16,290 nt of DNA from SpSt-398 sp033762195 (GTDB lineage Bacteria > Bacteroidota > Bacteroidia > Chitinophagales > Chitinophagaceae). Shown here one piece after another: positions 13,860 through 16,290 of the stretch; positions within the stretch are counted from its first letter, which is position 1, and every line of letters begins with the position of its first letter. The translations under genes were made by a program, and so were the position numbers. Location of the stretch: positions 1-16,290 of the forward strand of contig JANRLV010000137.1 in NCBI GenBank assembly GCA_033762195.1. The letters run 5' to 3'. The notes under the pieces were generated by a model. It did no database searches, had not been told where the DNA came from, and saw only the letters and a program-made list of their open reading frames with translations.

Positions 13860-13867
13860 TACATTTG
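13860..13867 (+). promoter_or_regulatory. gyrA: Bacteroidota -7 element for gyrA
   Basis: TACATTTG is an exact TAnnTTTG match, 43 bases before the gyrA ATG, predicting transcription start near 13873 and a leader of about 37 bases. No clear -33 TTG is seen at the standard distance. Apart from this element and the 13782-13796 palindrome, the 218-base divergent gap 13693-13910 shows only a 6-bp inverted repeat (13798-13803 with 13824-13829) and no gene. Confidence 0.5.
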
Positions 13868-13910
13868 CAGACCGCAAAAAAGCCGAAAAAAAAGCCCTTA
13901 ATACGAACGT

Positions 13911-16290
13911 ATGGACGAAAGCTTAGTGCCACAGGAAACCAATGATCAGGACCGGATTATCCCGGTCAATATTGAGGAACAGATGAAGACGGCCTATATC
14001 GATTATTCGATGTCGGTCATAGTCGGACGAGCCCTCCCAGATGTCCGCGACGGGTTCAAACCAGTTCATCGCCGGATCCTCTTTGCCATGAACGAACTGG
14101 GGATCAATTTTAACCGCCCTTTTAAGAAATCAGCCCGTATCGTCGGGGAAGTGTTGGGTAAGTACCACCCACACGGGGATACGGCGGTTTACGACGCCAT
14201 GGTGCGTATGGCCCAGGATTGGAATATGCGGTACCCGCTGATCGACAAACAAGGAAACTTTGGTACGCAGGATGGAGATGGCCCTGCCGCCATGCGTTAT
14301 ACCGAGGCCAGACTGAAAAGGCTTGCGGAAAGCCTGTTAGATGATATTGAAAAGGATACGGTTGACTTTCAGTTCAACTTTGATGATACAGAAAAGGAAC
14401 CTACCGTCCTTCCTTCCCGGATACCCCAATTGTTGATCAATGGTTCGAGCGGTATTGCGGTAGGTATGGCGACGAATATGATGCCCCATAACCTGAGCGA
14501 GGTGATCGATGGGTGTATCGCCTACATTGATGACCGGGATATTACCGTAGAAGGTTTGATGCAGCATGTAAAGGGCCCTGATTTCCCCACGGGTGGAATC
14601 ATCTATGGCATGGAGGGGGTGAAGGCTGCCATGCATTTTGGTCGTGGCCGGGTTGTATTGCGCGGAAAGCTCCATATTGATACCAAACCTTCAGGTCGCG
14701 AACAGGTAATTATCACCGAGGTACCTTACCAGGTGAGCCGCGACACGCTGACGGAAAGAATTGGTGCCCTGGTGAATGAAAAAGTGATCGATGGCATCGC
14801 ACATGTAAACAACGAATCCAACGAAAAAGAAGGCACCCGGATCGTGATCGACCTGAAAAGGGACGCGATCGCCAATGTCATCATCAACCAACTCTACAAG
14901 CATACTGAGCTTCAAACAAGCTATGGTATCAATAATGTCGCTCTGGTAAAAGGGAGACCCAGGACACTCAATGTCCGGGAACTCATCTCCGAATTCATTG
15001 AATTCCGTCATGAAGTAGTGGTTCGGCGAACCAAATACGAACTCGCAGAAGCGGAGAAAAAAGCCCATCTTCTCCAGGGTTACCTCATCGCTCTGGATCA
15101 CCTGGATGAAGTGATCGCCATGATCCGTGCCTCCTCTACACCGGATATCGCCAAAGAAAATCTGGTCAATGCAGGTTGGGGATTGGATGAGATCCAGGCC
15201 AAAGCCATTCTGGAACTTCGTCTCCAACGCCTCACCGGCATGGAGCGTGATAAGATCCGGGAAGAATATGATGAATTGATGAAGCTGATCGCTTACCTGA
15301 AAGACCTGTTGTCTGATGAAGCGAAAAGATTTGAGATCATCAAAGCGGAACTGATTGAGATCAAAGATAAATTCGGGGATGAACGTAAAACAGAGATCAC
15401 GTACCTCGATGATGAAGTAAAAATAAAAGACCTGATCAAAGAAGAGGATGTTGTAATCACCATTTCCCACCTGGGTTATATCAAACGCACACCGGCCGAA
15501 GAGTACCGGGCCCAGCGTCGCGGAGGAAGAGGATCCATTGGTGGTAAAACGCGGGAAGAGGATTTCATCGAACACCTCTTTGTCTGCTCTACCCACCACA
15601 CCCTGTTGATCTTTACGGAAAAAGGGCGTTGTTACTGGTTAAATGTGTATGAGATTCCGGAAGGGGAGAAGACCAGTAAAGGTCGCGCCATACAAAACCT
15701 GGTGCAGATTCCTCAGGATGATAAAGTGAGGGCGGTTATTGATGTAAAAGACCTGAAAGACGAGTCCTTTGTGAAAGGTCATGATATCGTGCTTTGCACC
15801 CGGAAAGGGATCATTAAGAAGACCGAACTGGAAGATTTCAGCCGTCCCCGCCAGACCGGCGTCAACGCCATCACCATTATTGAAGGCGATGAATTACTGG
15901 ATGCAAAACTGACCGATGGCCAGTGTGAGATCATGATGGCGGTGAAAAGTGGCAGGGCCATCCGATTCCCCGAAGATAAGGTTCGACCCACCGGCCGTGG
16001 CGCTATTGGGGTAGCGGGAATTGACGTGGATGAGGCCGACGATGCTGTGATCGGTATGCTTTGTGTAAATCCGGTAACGGAAGCATCCAAGACAGTATTA
16101 GTGGTGAGTGAGCAGGGATATGGAAAAAGGACAGCCGTGGATGAATATCGGATTACCAATAGGGGAGGAAAAGGGGTGAAAACGATCAACGTAACCGAAA
16201 AAACTGGTAAATTGGTCGGGATCCTGGGCGTCAACGATTCAGATGACCTGATGATCACTTGCCGAAGCGGAGTGACCATCCGGATGAAAG
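13911..16290 (+). CDS. gyrA: DNA gyrase subunit A, 3' end cut by window edge
   Basis: GyrA is the DNA-cutting subunit of gyrase, which introduces negative supercoils. 793 codons are visible. The N-terminal winged-helix domain has KTAYIDYSMSVIVGRALPDV (part, 26-45), KPVHRRIL (50-57) and the quinolone region HPHGDTAVYDAMVRMAQ (86-102); catalytic Tyr130 lies in AAMRYTEARL. The tower and coiled-coil region with its hinge helices (about 360-490) is followed by the C-terminal beta-pinwheel starting near 500, which carries the GyrA box QRRGGRG (535-541), the element needed for DNA wrapping. This distinguishes it from ParC. Thr91 and Asp95 occupy the E. coli Ser83 and Asp87 positions. The start ATG at 13911 fits the family. 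gyrB is not in the window. Confidence 0.97.
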   Translation, partial: MDESLVPQETNDQDRIIPVNIEEQMKTAYIDYSMSVIVGRALPDVRDGFKPVHRRILFAMNELGINFNRPFKKSARIVGEVLGKYHPHGDTAVYDAMVRMAQDWNMRYPLIDKQGNFGTQDGDGPAAMRYTEARLKRLAESLLDDIEKDTVDFQFNFDDTEKEPTVLPSRIPQLLINGSSGIAVGMATNMMPHNLSEVIDGCIAYIDDRDITVEGLMQHVKGPDFPTGGIIYGMEGVKAAMHFGRGRVVLRGKLHIDTKPSGREQVIITEVPYQVSRDTLTERIGALVNEKVIDGIAHVNNESNEKEGTRIVIDLKRDAIANVIINQLYKHTELQTSYGINNVALVKGRPRTLNVRELISEFIEFRHEVVVRRTKYELAEAEKKAHLLQGYLIALDHLDEVIAMIRASSTPDIAKENLVNAGWGLDEIQAKAILELRLQRLTGMERDKIREEYDELMKLIAYLKDLLSDEAKRFEIIKAELIEIKDKFGDERKTEITYLDDEVKIKDLIKEEDVVITISHLGYIKRTPAEEYRAQRRGGRGSIGGKTREEDFIEHLFVCSTHHTLLIFTEKGRCYWLNVYEIPEGEKTSKGRAIQNLVQIPQDDKVRAVIDVKDLKDESFVKGHDIVLCTRKGIIKKTELEDFSRPRQTGVNAITIIEGDELLDAKLTDGQCEIMMAVKSGRAIRFPEDKVRPTGRGAIGVAGIDVDEADDAVIGMLCVNPVTEASKTVLVVSEQGYGKRTAVDEYRITNRGGKGVKTINVTEKTGKLVGILGVNDSDDLMITCRSGVTIRMK

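Overview
The window looks like ordinary core chromosome from a Bacteroidota bacterium, most likely a Chitinophagaceae-type member. The evidence is threefold: protein families typical of the phylum (a DUF1599 gene beside a BT_3928-like DoxX gene, recF next to a DUF721 gene, a GYF_2-domain membrane protein); start codons without Shine-Dalgarno sequences; and several exact copies of the Bacteroidota -7 promoter element TAnnTTTG just upstream of genes. The family-level guess is inference. I see no rRNA, tRNA, CRISPR array, insertion sequence, prophage or defence island. Genes fill nearly the whole window; the longest gene-free stretch is 13693-13910 (218 bases), so none exceeds 300 bases.

Layout. 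1-826 (minus) is folP, cut by the left edge. It diverges from a co-directional set at 875-4198: a two-repeat DUF1599 protein, a DoxX-type membrane protein with a thioredoxin-like tail, a DppB-type ABC permease overlapping it by 4 bases, and a two-CBS-domain protein. Converging on these, 4210-5591 (minus) holds a DUF721/DciA-like gene and recF. recF diverges from a forward run at 5672-8630: pdhA (pyruvate dehydrogenase E1 alpha), a membrane-anchored TPR protein, ribH and a LutA-like cysteine-rich protein. A secreted fasciclin-domain protein lies on the minus strand at 8636-9193. It diverges from an EVE-domain protein and a sirtuin (9321-10455). The sirtuin overlaps a convergent saccharopine reductase (10452-11735, minus) by 4 bases. 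A small outer-membrane beta-barrel protein follows (11791-12369), then a GYF_2/transmembrane protein (12379-13692, minus), and finally gyrA, which runs off the right edge from 13911.

The genes serve folate and riboflavin synthesis, central carbon metabolism, DNA replication and repair (recF, DciA-like, gyrA) and the cell envelope. They do not form one dedicated system, and I found no convincing undescribed multi-gene system. The most unusual non-coding signal is a perfect 12-bp inverted repeat with a 5-base loop inside the start of ribH (7432-7460), followed by a T-rich stretch. Other points worth checking are a promoter-like element ending 3 bases before the sirtuin start, which suggests a leaderless mRNA; a mirrored pair of -7 elements between folP and DUF1599; the uncharacterised GYF_2 membrane protein; and the DUF1599/DoxX-Trx/permease cluster.
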